From: Tanytarsus gracilentus
Lineage: Eukaryota > Arthropoda > Insecta > Diptera > Chironomidae
Assembly: GCA_038502055.1 (NCBI GenBank)
Contig: JAXRKN010000044.1
Coordinates: forward strand, 840,001 to 904,000
DNA: 64,000 nucleotides
Reading direction: 5' to 3'
In this document: piece after piece, positions 49,881 through 63,700 of the stretch
How positions within the stretch are numbered: position 1 is the first letter of the stretch
Layout of the letters: each line of letters opens with the position of its first letter
Notes under the pieces: model-generated
What the model saw: the letters and a program-made list of their open reading frames with translations, nothing else
What the model was told of the DNA's origin: nothing
The model's database searches: none
Translations under genes and position numbers: made by a program

Positions 49881-49957
49881 ATTTGAAAAAACCGTTAAAA
49901 TTGAAATTCAAAGTTATTGATGCAGATTTGAAAAAACCGTTAAAATTGAAATTCAAA
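49881..49957 (+). repeat. 32-bp exact direct repeat, period 45
   Basis: The 32-base word beginning ATTTGAAAAAACCGTTAAAA occurs at 49881-49912 and 49926-49957 without mismatch. Related AAAAAACCGTTA/TTTGAA words are seen near 7438 and 58365, so the duplicated unit may be part of a dispersed old repeat. Confidence 0.75.
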
Positions 49958-52900
49958 CTATTTTTTTTCTTTGTTTACATTCAAAAGATATTAAAAATTT
50001 AATTATAATTTGATTTATTCAAAATTTTATAGCTTCATTTCCACCCATTTGAAAAATAGACGCCATTTACATTGATTCTGCTGCAAACAGGTGTTTTTTC
50101 CATTGCTATTTATCCAGTTTGAGGTTAGTAGCTAAACAGCATCAGGAAGGAGTCATAAAAATATTTTTTATTACATCTCCAATGACGAACAAGGTGCAGA
50201 GAGAGAGAGCATGCAATCATCAAGTGCCATTTCGAATGTTTTAAAAGCATGTATCAGTTTGTTACCATCGTGCGAGATCTACACGCCGTACCTTGTTATC
50301 ATCACGCTGGCTTTTCGACGAGAGCAAAAAGTCTAAATTTTTATTATTCAATTATCATCGCTGTGTAGCTCAATGGGAATGCAGACATATTGACAATTCA
50401 AAAATGTAACCTATATTAATTTTTATTCTTTCGCTTCACTCAAAATTCAGCTCTTTTTTTTCTTCGCTGATGACCATAAAAATGTCTCGGGCTACAGCAC
50501 ACAGCAGCAGCAAATTTGTTTTCGCGACGAAAAATTAAACACAAAACGACAATGAATGATGAAAAACAGGGCGAGAAACGAAGGCAGAGGAGAGCGAAAA
50601 AAAACGGCATGTAAAACGCGATAACATTTCATGATAAAGAAATATTTCACAAGACAATCAAGGTATGCATGGAGGCAAAGAGCATCAGCGGGGCTGAAAG
50701 AAGAAGAAGAGCAAAAACCAGAAGGCATTCTAAAAATGGCCAATGGAGCAGTAATTTGAGTTGTTGTGAATTTTGGCAACATGAAATTCTTCACAGGCCT
50801 TTCATTCGATATGTGATGCCAAAAAAATGCACCCAATGCCTATGATGAGCGACACAGGCTCTAATGAAAAAGTTGACTTTTAATTAAGAGAATTTGAGAT
50901 GAATTTTAGTGTTGCAAATTTATAAAAAAATTCAATCGTTAATTTGCGAGGAAGACATTGAAATCCATCGCAAGGACATAAAAATGTGTGATGTTAAACA
51001 TAATGAAAATATTTTGATTCGCTCTCTGTCTGCACTCACATCTCGTTGCCTTCCTTTATTTTAAAAATGTTTTTAAGAAATATTTTAGGCCTCGATCGGG
51101 TCCACACACCGTGCAAATGTCGAGCGAAAGGAACATCTCCAAGTATGGCATAAAACAAGCCATTTCACATTCCACTTTATCGGTCGTGAAACGATCTTTC
51201 GAGAGGCTGCCTGCAAAGCCGAACTGAGCGATTTTTGCGTGCATGATGAATTTTAGAATTCAGAGCGCATTGTAAGATTTTGTTGTATAATGTTGGAAGA
51301 CCGCTTCGGGTCGCCGATGACTCTGCAAGAGTGAAAGATGCACACAGCGGTAAGCGATGGTGGAAAAGAGAGACACAAGGAATCGAAAACACTTTTATTT
51401 CATGCCATATAAAAGCGAGAGATGTGCAAGAACAAAAAAAACGACAGCGATTTTAATTTTAATTTTTTCAACTTGCGCTTTCGTCTCAAATTTCGTCGCA
51501 ATTTTTTTCCACTCTTCTGGTCTCTCATTATTTTTTAAATCCTAGGGATGGCCATGCTTGTATTTTTTTGACTCCTTAATTCTAAATAATTTTAAAAAAA
51601 TAAAATTTTCAATTTTTTAAAATTTTCCAACCCTTGGAATTTTTTGCCCAGTTTTCCACGAAAGAACGCTTCAAGTTCTCTCTCAACACCTGTTTTGCAT
51701 TTTTATAAGGAGCAGCTCTTTTGGTGTACATGTAATTTGATGTAATTACCGCGTGTAGCCGTGGCCGCGTCCGCACACACTTTATGTGCACGTCATGCCA
51801 ATTTATCTAATCGCAACGTCGACGTAATAATAATTAGAAATTTCTGATCATATTTAAAATTGCCTCTCTCGTGAGAGATCAGGTGTCAGTGTGAAGTTCA
51901 ATTAAATAATTCTAAACACGTCGCAGTTTCATTCTAAAGCGTTTAACGTGTGTTGCTAATGCCATAGCGCACTATTTTCAAAGGAATTGCAATTAACTAT
52001 CAAACCCGTAATGCGTTTGGGATGGAGAGAGCAAAAAAATATTTCCAAGGAATGAAAAATTAATTTTCAAATTTGACGATTTAATAAAAGAAAAATTTGA
52101 AATAAAATAATTAATTTAAAATTGCCAATAAATTTATCATCCCTTGACTAAAATATTATTTATTTGCAAAAACTTTAAATGCTCGATGTAGCTTTGTGAG
52201 CAATAAAAAAGTCCAATAGCTATTTAATTAGCATTCGCATATAAATGAACATGTACGTGACCCTTTGCAAAATGGTCATGCTAAAGGTGCCGAAAAACAC
52301 TTCAATTAGTCTCTCACTTAAATGTTTCATGAATATCTCATAAAAGAAATCATGCTAATAAGTGAGTCAACCTGTTGATTGCCACCACAAAGGCGTTAGG
52401 AATTGAAAAGTGGAAAATTTTTGCGCTACGCTTTTCCATGCATTCAGGAGCATAAATTTGAATTTAAAATGAGTGTCAGTAAAATGCATCAAAGTGTAGA
52501 TGGCTATCAGTACATAACAACAAACATGCATGTTATAAATATTTGATGTGTGAGTTGCAACATGCGAGACAACTTTTTTTTCCTCTTCAGCGACATTCCA
52601 AAAATTGTCAATTCACTTTTCAGTGTGGAACGCAAAAGTTCGGATGGAAATTCTCTCAATTTTTTTTTTCGGGATGAATCAAAGGTAAAAAGAGCGACCG
52701 AGAACTGAATAAATCAAAATCAAATTCAATGCCATTATAATGATATGTTGCCTGAAAAATATTTTTTATTTTTTCAAGATTTCCCATTTGGGAATTGTCG
52801 TTGATTTTTTGACATATCGTGACTTTGATATAATTTCAAAAATTAAATTCGCCAAAATATTTAAAAGATTGTCTTGAAGCTTAAATTTTATTTTAATGTT

Positions 52901-54588
52901 GACGACGAGGGTTTGAAATTTTTTTTTGAATCACTTTTTAAATCGTGAAAAATATTCTATTTAATAAATTTATTCGCACAACTTAAACGATTTAATTAAA
53001 TGTTGTCTAATTACATTGTAAATGTTTTTAAAATTTATTCTGATTTATTCCGAACAAATCTCTCAATCGATTAAAATGTTGTCACCCAACCCCCATCCTC
53101 CACCCCTCTCATTAACATTTAGCAACTTAATTTAATTAAATTCAAGTAAAACATGTCACATGAATCAATACAAAACATTTTTTTTTCGCGCAATTAAATT
53201 TTTAAAATTATCTACAGGTGTGAACCAGTCGCGAACCTCGCCTCGGGGAAAAAAAATCTATATGAAAATTAATCATTGAACAAATTACATTAATTCATGT
53301 TGCTTTAACATTATCAAGCGAAATAAATCATTAAATTTTATCGCTTACAAAAATAATAAATTTGACGACTTCATTGTCGAGTAACGTGTGACGATAAGAC
53401 ATCATATATGGCATTAATTAGCAGCGAAATTCTTCTTTAATAATTTTCTCTCTTCCTAATAATCAACGTGCGCAAGAAGCAAAAAAGTGTCAACATAATT
53501 AAAAAAAATTCGCGATATGGAATTTAATAATTAATAAATTTAAGACGAGACGAAAAATTTGCAATGTATATGATTCATAAAGTTTTTTTTAAAAAATAAT
53601 TTATCGTCAATCAATCATAATTAAGGAATGGGAACAATGTACAGTGTGAACATAAAGACACTCAAGCAACTCTCTTGTCGCGATCACTTCATCTCTCTCG
53701 CACACACACGCGTGATTCAATTTAATAAGAACTTCTTCTTTTTTCTCTCTTATGAAGTTGCTGTTGCTGTTCTTTCTTCATAAATTTCATTTGATGATCA
53801 AATGACATTTTTTTCATCAATCGAAGATCGAAAGGTTGCTCATTACCTTTTTGCGATTTTTGCTAGACTGGATTTTTAAAATGGCAACGCAACTTTGTTG
53901 TGAGTTTGATTTTTTAGTGAAGTGTAAAAAATTTACTGTTTTTGTGAGTATTTTTTCAACTTTTTATTTTAACGTATTTTTTAAATTTAAATTCTATAAA
54001 AAATTTATAAGCTTTCTTAAATTTAACGTATTTCAAAGATTTAAATTCAATGAATTTTCTAAAAAAATTCCTCAATCTTTTAAGGCCATCACTAATCAAA
54101 TGCATCTCATTTTTCTTCCTCTCAATTCTCAGTAGGAAGACAATGAGGCAATTAATGTCATTTTTTCATGCAGCAACAAATATCGGAACTGCTCTCATTC
54201 GCATCTCTGACCATCATAGTCGATCAACCTCAGAGTCGATTGTGAGTCGTGCAATCGACAACATAAAAATGTCACTTAAATGCGAACATGAACTTTTGCG
54301 CAAATTGATTGAACAATCATATCGCGAATGCCAAGATGAAGTTAACTCTGAATGCTTTGATTGAGCGTCGAAAGAAGAAATTGTCGTGCCGATATGTTAT
54401 AAGGAAATAATTGAGAATCAATAGACATTTTTTATTAGTTCACCGACATCTGGTTTTGAGTCGTTTCGTATTGTGCATGGCAGTGAACTTCAACTTAACT
54501 TAACGACTTTTCCCCAAATCCTTTGCTCATTTTCTTTCATATTGCGCCAATAAATAAACACAAGATGCGAAAGGCCAGACCCATAGAG

Positions 54589-54610
54589 CACACACACACA
54601 CACACACACA
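54589..54610 (+). repeat. (CA)11 microsatellite
   Basis: A perfect dinucleotide run of 11 units in non-coding DNA. Confidence 0.95.
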
Positions 54611-55014
54611 AAATGATCTTTCATTCATTCTTCACAACTGTCCCGAAGAGGAAAACATTCTGACAAACATATACACAACAAATTTGTTTATGAAATCGAA
54701 AAGGCAAATGTGAGCACGTATAAATTATGCCTTTTGCTTTTCATCATCTGGAAGTTGGAGGAAGGAAGAGTAAATGCCATAAAAAAATTCTTTCTTTTGG
54801 AGTTGAATTTTTTTGTATGCTAACGAAATTTAAATTTCCTGTTTCGAGGCTGATTAAAAATTTTTTATTGGTAATTGCACTTAAGTGATTTTGGAAAAAA
54901 TTCGATGGTTTTTTAATTTTTTTAATTTAAAACATCTTCAATTTTTTCAATTAATTGAGTAATTTTACTGTTAATATAACGGAAAAATCAAATTTGAAAA
55001 TTTTAATTAAAACG

Positions 55015-55188
55015 GTGTCTTTGCTAAAATTTATTTTTAAAAGATCGATGTAATCAATGCACTTCGTTTTTTATAAATATTTAAAAATTTAAAAGAGTTC
55101 ATGAATATTTGCGGTAGTGGCCGGACATCAGTAAATCATGCAGTCTACACTGCGAGCTTGGAGTTTCAAAAATATTTAGCAAAGACAC
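55015..55188. mobile_element. 174-bp inverted-repeat (MITE-like) element
   Basis: GTGTCTTTGCTAAA at 55015-55028 is the exact reverse complement of TTTAGCAAAGACAC at 55175-55188. The same 14-mer recurs at 58400-58413, where similarity continues about 25 bp downstream, and a variant pair forms a hairpin at 17391-17418. The internal 146 bp code for nothing. No target-site duplication is obvious, so the true ends may lie further out. Confidence 0.45.
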
Positions 55189-58100
55189 ATATTTTGTAAC
55201 CTGAATATTCAAATTATTTTCATACGTTTTCAAGATTAAAATCACACGAATGTTCTTTTTTAATATTTTCATTGAATTTTAATTTTTAATCATTCAAATT
55301 CAATATATTTTCACCTAAAAACTTTTAAAAAACATCTTTGTGATAACGTAATTTGAACAGATGGCATAAAAGTCAATTAAAAATTATTTTTAAAACACTC
55401 CATCGGCCATTAAAAATTATGAAAATAAAAATATTTTTCTTATCACAATTTACTCAACTGTTTTCTCCGCCTCTGAAAAATAAAAAGAAGTCGAAGGAGA
55501 TAGCGAAGTAGATTCAGTCATCTATGCGTATTTCGTAGTATTTCAATTTATATAAAAATAAGCACCGATCTGATGGAAAGGGAAAACATATTGCCAATTC
55601 AAATACATCTGTTTCAATTTGAATATTATGGAAAAAAAATATTTTTATTCAGTTTTCAATTTTTTATACATTCCGTCGATTGATCCTTCAAGAGAAACAG
55701 ATGCGTTTTTCGTCTTCACGGAAATGAGAAATCACGTGAAAGAAGAAAAGAATTTTATTGTTAGAATGATAAATCGACATCGTGTGCGGAGTGATAAGAG
55801 GGTTCGCATATTATTTGATTAACATACATCAATAATATTTAGAACGCGTGACATTCAATGAGATAACCCTTAAAATTTTACATCCGTTCCTCCTTGTTGT
55901 CAGTAAAAAATGGACAATAAATTATAAAGAAATTAACACACATACTTTCATGTAAATTAGTGACTCTAATTTGTGTTCAACTCTTGATGAATTGCCTGCT
56001 GACAGAAATGAACATCTCACTCTGGCAGTGTTGTTGATCCGACTTCATTTTTAGCCTCGATCGATGAAAGATGAATTTCTAAAATAACATCAAACAATTT
56101 TTTTCACTTCTCTTCGAGAGCGATCACACGCACGCACACGCTGTACAAGAAAGAATCTTTTGAGTAATTAGAGAACAGATGTATTTTCAGTGACTGCATA
56201 ATTTGAAACAATCGAAAATGAAAATTTTCAGTCGATGTCTAAATTTAGACGAAGTGCTCTCCATTTTTGGATTCTCGTCGCATTGCGGCGCTGAAAGCTC
56301 TCTTTTTTCGGTCACAAAGTAACATGACAAAATTATCGAGTCGTGAACCACATGGCATGCTAATTTCATTTACATGAATTCGGAATATTTATTTACTATT
56401 CACTTCAATGTTGCATGCAGATGGAGAGTGAAATTTTCTATTTGATATGAGAGACACTCAAATTGGATCAATACACATTTATCTGGTAGTCTACATTGTA
56501 CAATGTTTATACATTTTATTGTTACGAGACCTTAGGCGTTGAATCTGGAGAGGGATGTGGAAATCGTTAGTGATAATTGAGTGATGTTGCTGAATAATGA
56601 ACTCTTAAAAAGCAAACAAATGAAATTTTTTTTTGAATTAAAGATTATCTAATTTACAGAAATCTTCACTACTCTCAATAAATTTTTATAGGTCAATGAT
56701 GAATTTCAATTATTTTCTCTTAAAATTTGACTCATTTGATATTGAGATTTTTTTGCGGTTTATTCGTTTGCATCCTCTCGAAATGATGATGTGCAAGCTT
56801 TACTATTTGTCGTTATCATTTGCGATTATAGAAAAAGTTTATAATTTATTTATAACGATGATTCGAGTGTTTTAAAAAACTGACCCTCATGTCTCAGCAT
56901 GTCTGACGTTTTGTTTATCATTATCAATTTCGTAGTAGTTTAATTTTAAAAAATCCACTTCGTGCCTGCGGGTGATGAAACATTTAAAATTTTATTTTTT
57001 CTCTGAAATTCCATAGAAAATAAAAAAATATTATCGTGAATAAAATAAAATTAGCTACAAATGTCCTTTTCAGATTTTCACACATATCGCCATGACAAAT
57101 TCATAATTTTTATCATAAACACAAAGTGTAATGTGAGCAACATATTGCAATTTCATGCAGAGTGTTCTAAACATTTTTCGGTCTGTAATTTATGGCCTTC
57201 AACCACTGCCAGCCCAACCAACGGCGGAGACATTGAGAGTGAGAAATTTATTGCGGCCATCAATTAATACTAATGTTGTCGACTGAGAGAAAATAAAGTT
57301 TACTTTGTTAAAAAAAATAAATTAATAAAAAAAAAGTTTACTTTGATTACTAACGACTTTGTAAATTTTAAAATTTTTTTACAAAAATTTTGTTAGTGCA
57401 GAAAGGGATAGAAAAAATCATATTTTTATTGTAAAGGACAGCAACAACAACATCCAGAATTGAAAATGACTAAATAACAATAAACATTTTGTAAAATGCT
57501 CAACTTTTTCCCATTTCGACGATGATTTTATTTTTAGTTACGAAAAACCACAGCAATGAGAGGGAAATTTCATCTCTCCTACCTATGACACATCCCATTG
57601 GGAATTTATTCGATTCTCCATGCGACGGCTTTGAGACACTGAAAGAAAATTTATTTTCATACCTTTAAAAGGTCTAATTTTAGAAAAAAACTTTTTGTCC
57701 GTGTAAATTTTTACGAGCACAACTTTAAACTCTTTACATAACTTCCATGGATGCTCGACACACACCACGTGGGTGGAAAAAAGAATAATTTTGTTGCTCC
57801 ATAAATTAACTACGATGAAAAAATGTTCATCTCGCATGACACCTTAATTTACACCACCAGCGCGCGATGTATTGCGATATGAGGTAACAAAAAAAAGTGA
57901 CAATACGCAGCGAGGAGAACTAAAAATAGCACTCAGATTTTTCCATTCCAACTGCTGCTATATTTGAGTTTCGATTGAATTAATTTGTTAATTTACTCTA
58001 AACGCTACAGCGCATCTTGACGCAGAATTGAAATTCCACGATTTTAGTTCTCCCAAAAATATCACAAGCAAATTTACACAATTCATTATCTCTGCGATGA

Positions 58101-58399
58101 ATATAATTTTTTTTCTTCGGGCATTTCCACTTGGAACTGGATCATGAAATAAATTTTAGAGAGCTCGAGTAAAAAAAATTGTGATTATCTGTGAGTTGTT
58201 GGTGTATTTTGTCTGGCTCAAATGAACCACATCGAACTCCTCACAGATGCGAGTTTCAAGAGATGATTAAGTAAGTGAGAATTTACTCGGTAAATTTGGG
58301 TTTCCCTGAATAATTTTTTGTGTCACATGAGATGTAATTTATTATTTAAAAAGTTGTCATTAAAAAACGGTTAAAAAAATTTGAACTTATAGAAAATTA

Positions 58400-58440
58400 T
58401 TTAGCAAAGACACATTTTTTATGACCAGAAATTTTGAATT
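58400..58440 (+). repeat. Solo copy of the AGCAAAGACAC repeat end
   Basis: It carries the exact 14-mer TTTAGCAAAGACAC seen at 55175, and the following 25 or so bases also align with 55189-55213 (CACAT-TTTT-T-ACC-GAA pattern). No partner arm lies within several hundred bases. Confidence 0.45.
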
Positions 58441-59797
58441 TATTTAACGGTTCATTGTTGAAAATTCTTCATTAAAAAGTATTTTAAAATTTTGTGAATT
58501 TTGTTGATCAAAAATAATAAAGTTGTTTTTTAAGTTGTCAAAAATTCTAGAATTCAAGTCACTTATCAAAAGTTTTAAGTCTCTCTAAAAATAATCGCAC
58601 ACTTTGCCTTCCTACGTCTTCGTTTATCTTTTATCGTCTAGCGTGATTATTGCCTTACCTCATGTCGCAGTGATTACATTTGTGCTGCTTCGACCAAAAT
58701 CCAATGCAAACTGGAATTGGTAATACCGCTTTTTCGCATATCCACACCAGTGTGTTCATTATCGTGAAGAAAAAAATTATTGTATAAGGCACGGTCGAGT
58801 ACTTTGACTCTTTTCTTCTTTATCTGCGATACCATTACGATAAAAATAACCACAGCTCAAGTTTGTCACTTGTTTTTTCACCTGTTCGCCGATCAATAGT
58901 GATAAGAGTGCAAGTGCCCTCGGAAAGCACTTGAAAATGTGATTAATACTCTTTTTTCACCTCAATTACGACTATCACATGCTTTAGCGATAAAGTACGT
59001 GATTTCTTTCGGGGAAATTCTTTAATGGATGAATTTTTTACCATACTTGATACTTGATAAGAAATTTTTATTAAATTATTACCTACTGTATGGAAACATA
59101 CGAAAATAAAATATCACATCTGTTTGTCTCTACTGCTATTTTTAACTTTTATATTTGCAGCTATAAAAAAATATTCACATCATGTCACAGACGATAAGCT
59201 CCAGCTGTAAATTAAGAGTGAAAAAAAATAACTTTTATTTTTCAAATAAACATTTTTTTATTTTCTATCTAAAGTTTTATCAAAAAATTTTCCGTTTTGA
59301 AGAGAAAAAAACTTATGGATTTAATTAATCACAATTACCACTTAAAAATTAACAGTTTTTCATTCGTTGACTATATTTTCATGATTTACATGCGCAATGA
59401 GAAAAAAGAACTTCTTTTCGACTTTGTCTCAAAATTTATTTTGGCGTTTCAGCACGTTGATTGATTGAGAGCTCAACGATTTCTTCATATTTTTTTTTTG
59501 GCACATCGAGTTAATTGACGAGATGGGAAAAAAATTATTAAAAGACTTCTTATTGTCATTGAGAGAACTATTCGTGCCTTTTGTACTTGTTTTTCTTCTT
59601 TCAACAGTTATAGCTCAGATCCTGATATACATTAAATATTTACAGAGCTTATCAAGAGGGTGAAGAAGTGACTTACCGCAAATAAATAATAACTACTAAA
59701 AATTTTGCGTGTGAATTTTAAAATTTCAAAATTTCTTCTCTTCTCCACGAGATCGTCAACCTTAATAACAGAACTGCATCATCCACAATTGGCGATT

Positions 59798-60712
59798 TCA
59801 CTCGTCTTTCTTGCGACGAAGTTTGCCTTCAGTCTGAATTGTTCGCGTTACCGCATCGATGCACTCTTGAATTGGCGGTTGACTTTGATCAATTGAAAAG
59901 TCCTCGCCGGCCAAGCGACTAAGCGTCAAAATATAGGAACAGGCGACTCGCAGCACCGATAACTTTGACAATTTCTGTGTACTCGAGTATGATGGAACCG
60001 CATGACGAAGTGTATCGTATGCCGCTGAGATCGTATGAACGCGAGATCTTTCTCTTGCATTCGCCTCGATTCGTCTTTCGCGGGTCATGTTTTTGTAGTT
60101 GCGCTGTGCGGATTTGCTTTGCTTTGACGACTGCGATGGCGCTGGTAAGGATACTTGAGGTAATGATGATAATGACGACGTTGTCGAGGAGGCGGTTGAG
60201 GTTAATGGAGTGGATGCTTTCGTTGGCTGAAGTCGATTAATTTGCGTCGTCGTAATTAAACTCTCAATCGAGTTCTCGTAGGCCATCGCATGTTGACTTT
60301 TTGCTTTTTGGCTGACTTGAGTTGACGATGATGGCTTCTTTGAAATTAACGCGAGTGGCTCCTCTTGCAATTGCTCGTGATGTGCACGATGAAGTGTTGT
60401 TAGACCGGGATGACGCAAAAGAATGTCTGCGGGATTTGAACCCAATGCCCATGGTCGATGGAGGTCAGATTGAATTTTTGCCTCCTCATAACGGAATCTC
60501 TTCTTGAGTGGACCTTGTGAGTCTGGATCTACGACGACTCTCGATGGCTCGGAACTCTTCCGTTTGTTCTTTAAAATTGGCGTGAATTTCACCTCAACCG
60601 AGTCTTCCGATGCATCCGTCGGGCTATGCAAGCCGTCATGTGAATGATGATCGTCTTCATGCTCGGAGCTTCCCGAACAGAAGCCCGCATCTTTCTCCAA
60701 TAGCGATGACAT
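59798..60712 (-). CDS. net: bHLH transcription factor net (ATOH8 family)
   Basis: One coding exon encodes 304 residues. net is a nuclear bHLH factor of the Atonal superfamily; in Drosophila it restricts wing-vein fate, and the vertebrate relative is ATOH8. Residues 1-200 are low in complexity: acidic/His-rich N-terminus, a basic stretch LKKRFRYEEAKIQSDLHRPW (about 69-88) and Ser/Thr-rich linkers. The bHLH spans about 211-268: basic region RERRIEANARERSRV, helix 1 HTISAAYDTLRHAVP, loop YSSTQKLSK and helix 2 LSVLRVACSYILTLSRLAG, near-diagnostic of net/ATOH8. A splice acceptor (TCATTGCACAG, AG at 60724-60725) lies 12 nt before the ATG, so a non-coding 5' exon exists further upstream. Large gene-free flanks fit a developmentally regulated locus. 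Confidence 0.95.
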   Translation of the reverse strand: MSSLLEKDAGFCSGSSEHEDDHHSHDGLHSPTDASEDSVEVKFTPILKNKRKSSEPSRVVVDPDSQGPLKKRFRYEEAKIQSDLHRPWALGSNPADILLRHPGLTTLHRAHHEQLQEEPLALISKKPSSSTQVSQKAKSQHAMAYENSIESLITTTQINRLQPTKASTPLTSTASSTTSSLSSLPQVSLPAPSQSSKQSKSAQRNYKNMTRERRIEANARERSRVHTISAAYDTLRHAVPSYSSTQKLSKLSVLRVACSYILTLSRLAGEDFSIDQSQPPIQECIDAVTRTIQTEGKLRRKKDE

Positions 60713-63700
60713 TGAATTGACACCTGTGCAATGAGGAAAAAAGTGATTAATTTATTGATTCAATAAAGAAATAGATTTAAATATCTGAGCTTCTCATATG
60801 ATTTGTAACGTGATCGTGTACGTGATGTTTTAATTTAATTGCGTATGAATTTTTTTAATGTGATTTTTTGAGTTTCATTTCTAAACAAAAAACCGATGAA
60901 AAACGGATAAATAAAATTTAAATTTTTAACAAAGACATTTGTCTTTTTAAATTTTACTTCAAATTTTTACAAAAAAATCTAGAAAAATTAAATTTAATGA
61001 GAAAAGTCAATAGAAAAATCTCAATGCAAATCGCATCGACCCCACAACGTAACGACAACAATTACATGGCACTTTTTTATACTCCACATTACATGTCAAT
61101 AATTATACGTCTAATCTCTCTATAAGTGCAATTTGATTATAGGTTATTAGATGCAATTTTCACACTGCGCCGAGATTAAAGCTGCAATTAGTGCTCAATG
61201 AGTTTTTGGTGCACATGTTTAGTCTCGGATTTTGCTCTTTAAATTTAGCATTTTTACGATGTTAACGAGTGGAAATTTTCATTCAGCTTTTTTTCTCACT
61301 CGACAGCCAGTCAGCAGCCGTCTCATTTAAATATTCGCAAATAAGAGATGTTTATGATGTTGATGATGACGAGCGAGAAATAAAGATGAATAATTTTTCT
61401 GGGTGTAGGAAATGTAACTTTAAACTTGAATTTTAAATAAATTTTAGGATTAAAATTTTTCCAATGATTGACTTTTTATTCTTTGTGTTTTTATGTACTT
61501 TTAAGGGATTAAACGCAACATTGTTGTTGCTGTTTCTGATCAATTGTCGAAAACACGAAATGTGTGTACAAAACAAGGTCCATTGTGCTCACAAAGAAGA
61601 AGCTCGCACATGAGAATTATTAGCTCACGGGCTAAGTGAGCGAAAACAACAACAGCATCTCGCACGTATGAGCTCATTAAAATTTCTTACGAGTATGCAA
61701 GCAGTGAAACGTAGAGCTGTTAAAATAAATCTCTGAAAATATTCTGTACGTGTGGATTGGATGAGTAAGAAGAGAATAAAGTTAAAGTTCATCGATGAAA
61801 AATTAAATTTATGAACGTCGCAAAATTTGCCACAGACATTTTAAAGTTTTTATATAATTGATTAAATTAAAGGCTTCTAAATTTTTAATCTCAAAATTTT
61901 TAACCTCAATCTCCACGCTTTTAACCGCACGCCTCGATACATCGTGCACTCACATTCTGTCCTTTAAAATTTTACAATGCGATAAATCGCGTAAAAAAAT
62001 TTCAAAATACCCACAATTGAGGATGGAAGAGCAAAAAAAAGTTCACAGCCTCGTTGGATGACCAGAAGCGACCATAAAAAATGCCATTCATTGCCATGTT
62101 AAATGAATAACAAGATTTATTTAGTCACCCGCATTTTATATACATCCGAGGATGAAATAAAGGCGGTATAAGCGCATGAGAGCAAAGAAGAGAAGCAAAA
62201 AATATAAAAAAAATCGCTGTGTATTTCTGTACGGCGCCAGATTTGAAAATGTCTCGACTCGACAAACGATTCTTTTGCATTACACATTTTTCGCTTATAT
62301 ATATTTTTTATAACATTACCATACTCATCTCTCTCGCTTAAGAATCGGGCGCTTTCAATGGAAAATAATGTGGAAGAGTGAGAAGGACCATAAAACCCAA
62401 AAACGAAGGCGCAGATTTTCGAGCCCAACAACAATCGACCGGCAACGCAAAAAAAAGTTCGAGAATTTTGTTTTAAGTACCAAGAAATAAAGAAGAACAG
62501 CGATGACATTATGTCGAAAATCCTCCATATGGAAGTTTTTTTTGTGAGAGCAGGGCAAAGGATGTTTTGGGTTTATTGGCTATAAAAATTAAAGACTTTA
62601 ACGTTTGCTTTAAATTTAAATATTTAAAATTTAACGGTTTTTATTATTTTGAATTTTTTTAACGATTTATTTAAATTTGAATATTTGTAATTTTTGAGTT
62701 ACATTTCAACGGTTTATTTAAATATGAATTTAACGGCTTTAAAAAATTCAGATATCATTAAAAATCATTTTCACCCTTTTTCGCATGACATTATCACCCA
62801 ATTAACCCTGTTACTGCCTCACTGCTCTTTATGCTGCTGTTGCTGTCGCTGCTTATTTATCCAAACAACATTAAAATGATAAATCTTCAGTAGACGACTA
62901 TCTTCTTTGCTTTATACTTAATGTGTGTATCTTTTCTCTCATTCTTATACTCCTTTTTTTCGTGCCATTTCAACGTCAGCACATGTTGTGTATTGCTGAT
63001 TATTTTATACTGTTTTATAAAATACCCGACCCACTCCCTTCCATGTGACAGTGAGAGCTGCCATATTTACGCACACATGAATTCATTTGATGTCCACTTC
63101 AGATCTATGGACACAAACTCAATGACATGACTATTGTTCTAAAGAAATCACGGCGTAATAATTCACCGAAGTAATGGACGAGAATAGTAAACATGTGTCA
63201 TTTACAAGAGGCAAGTTGCGTATGCTCTTCCACTCCATTGACGACACTAATTATTTCGTTTCTGCCTCATCCAATTAAATCGTTCCGCGGGACAGTTCTC
63301 ATAGCGTTATAACGAGCTAATTTTCCACGAAGGAGTGAATGGCTTTATTTATGTGACAATCGTAACTGCGAATAGACACTTAAAATATGCTCGCTGCAGA
63401 TGCGAAAATGGAATGCTAGAGAAATCCGATTTTTCTCAAACACATGTGGGTGGTTTTAATTGCGTTTAATTGTGTTTAATGAGCAGTTGAAAGAACAATC
63501 TAAAGCTTCATTTTTCAGCTATAACTGCCGACTGCAAATCTCTGTTTTTTATCCCACATTCCTAAGTCATCATCATTTAAGAGGAGGAGATTAAAAATTA
63601 GTTTTGCAGGGATTTCATTTTTAAGTTTTTTAAGAAAAAAATTTCCTATATTTTATGATAATTTTTGAATTTTTTTGAATCCCTGGATTGACTTGAATTC

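Larger units (their letters stand above)
45370..59797. other. 14.4-kb gene desert upstream-3' of net
   Basis: Beyond the aconitase 3' end I find no supported exon on either strand. Open frames are at most about 120 codons and low in complexity (for example the T-rich stretch near 49540-49640). It contains a 32-bp direct repeat, a (CA)11 tract and a small inverted-repeat element, annotated separately. Its position next to a developmental bHLH gene makes cis-regulatory content likely, but none is proven by sequence. Confidence 0.5.

Noticed and set aside
50360..50410. tRNA-like A box (TAGCTCAATGGGA)
   Set aside because: No B box (GGTTCGANTCC) at the right distance and no acceptor stem; the region does not fold as a tRNA.
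54050..54364. 104-codon ORF in the gene desert
   Set aside because: The N-terminal part is Phe/Leu low complexity and no family features are seen; no polyadenylation or promoter context supports it.
59965..60507. Plus-strand ORFs over the net exon
   Set aside because: Shadows of the net coding frame, which contains the unmistakable bHLH domain.
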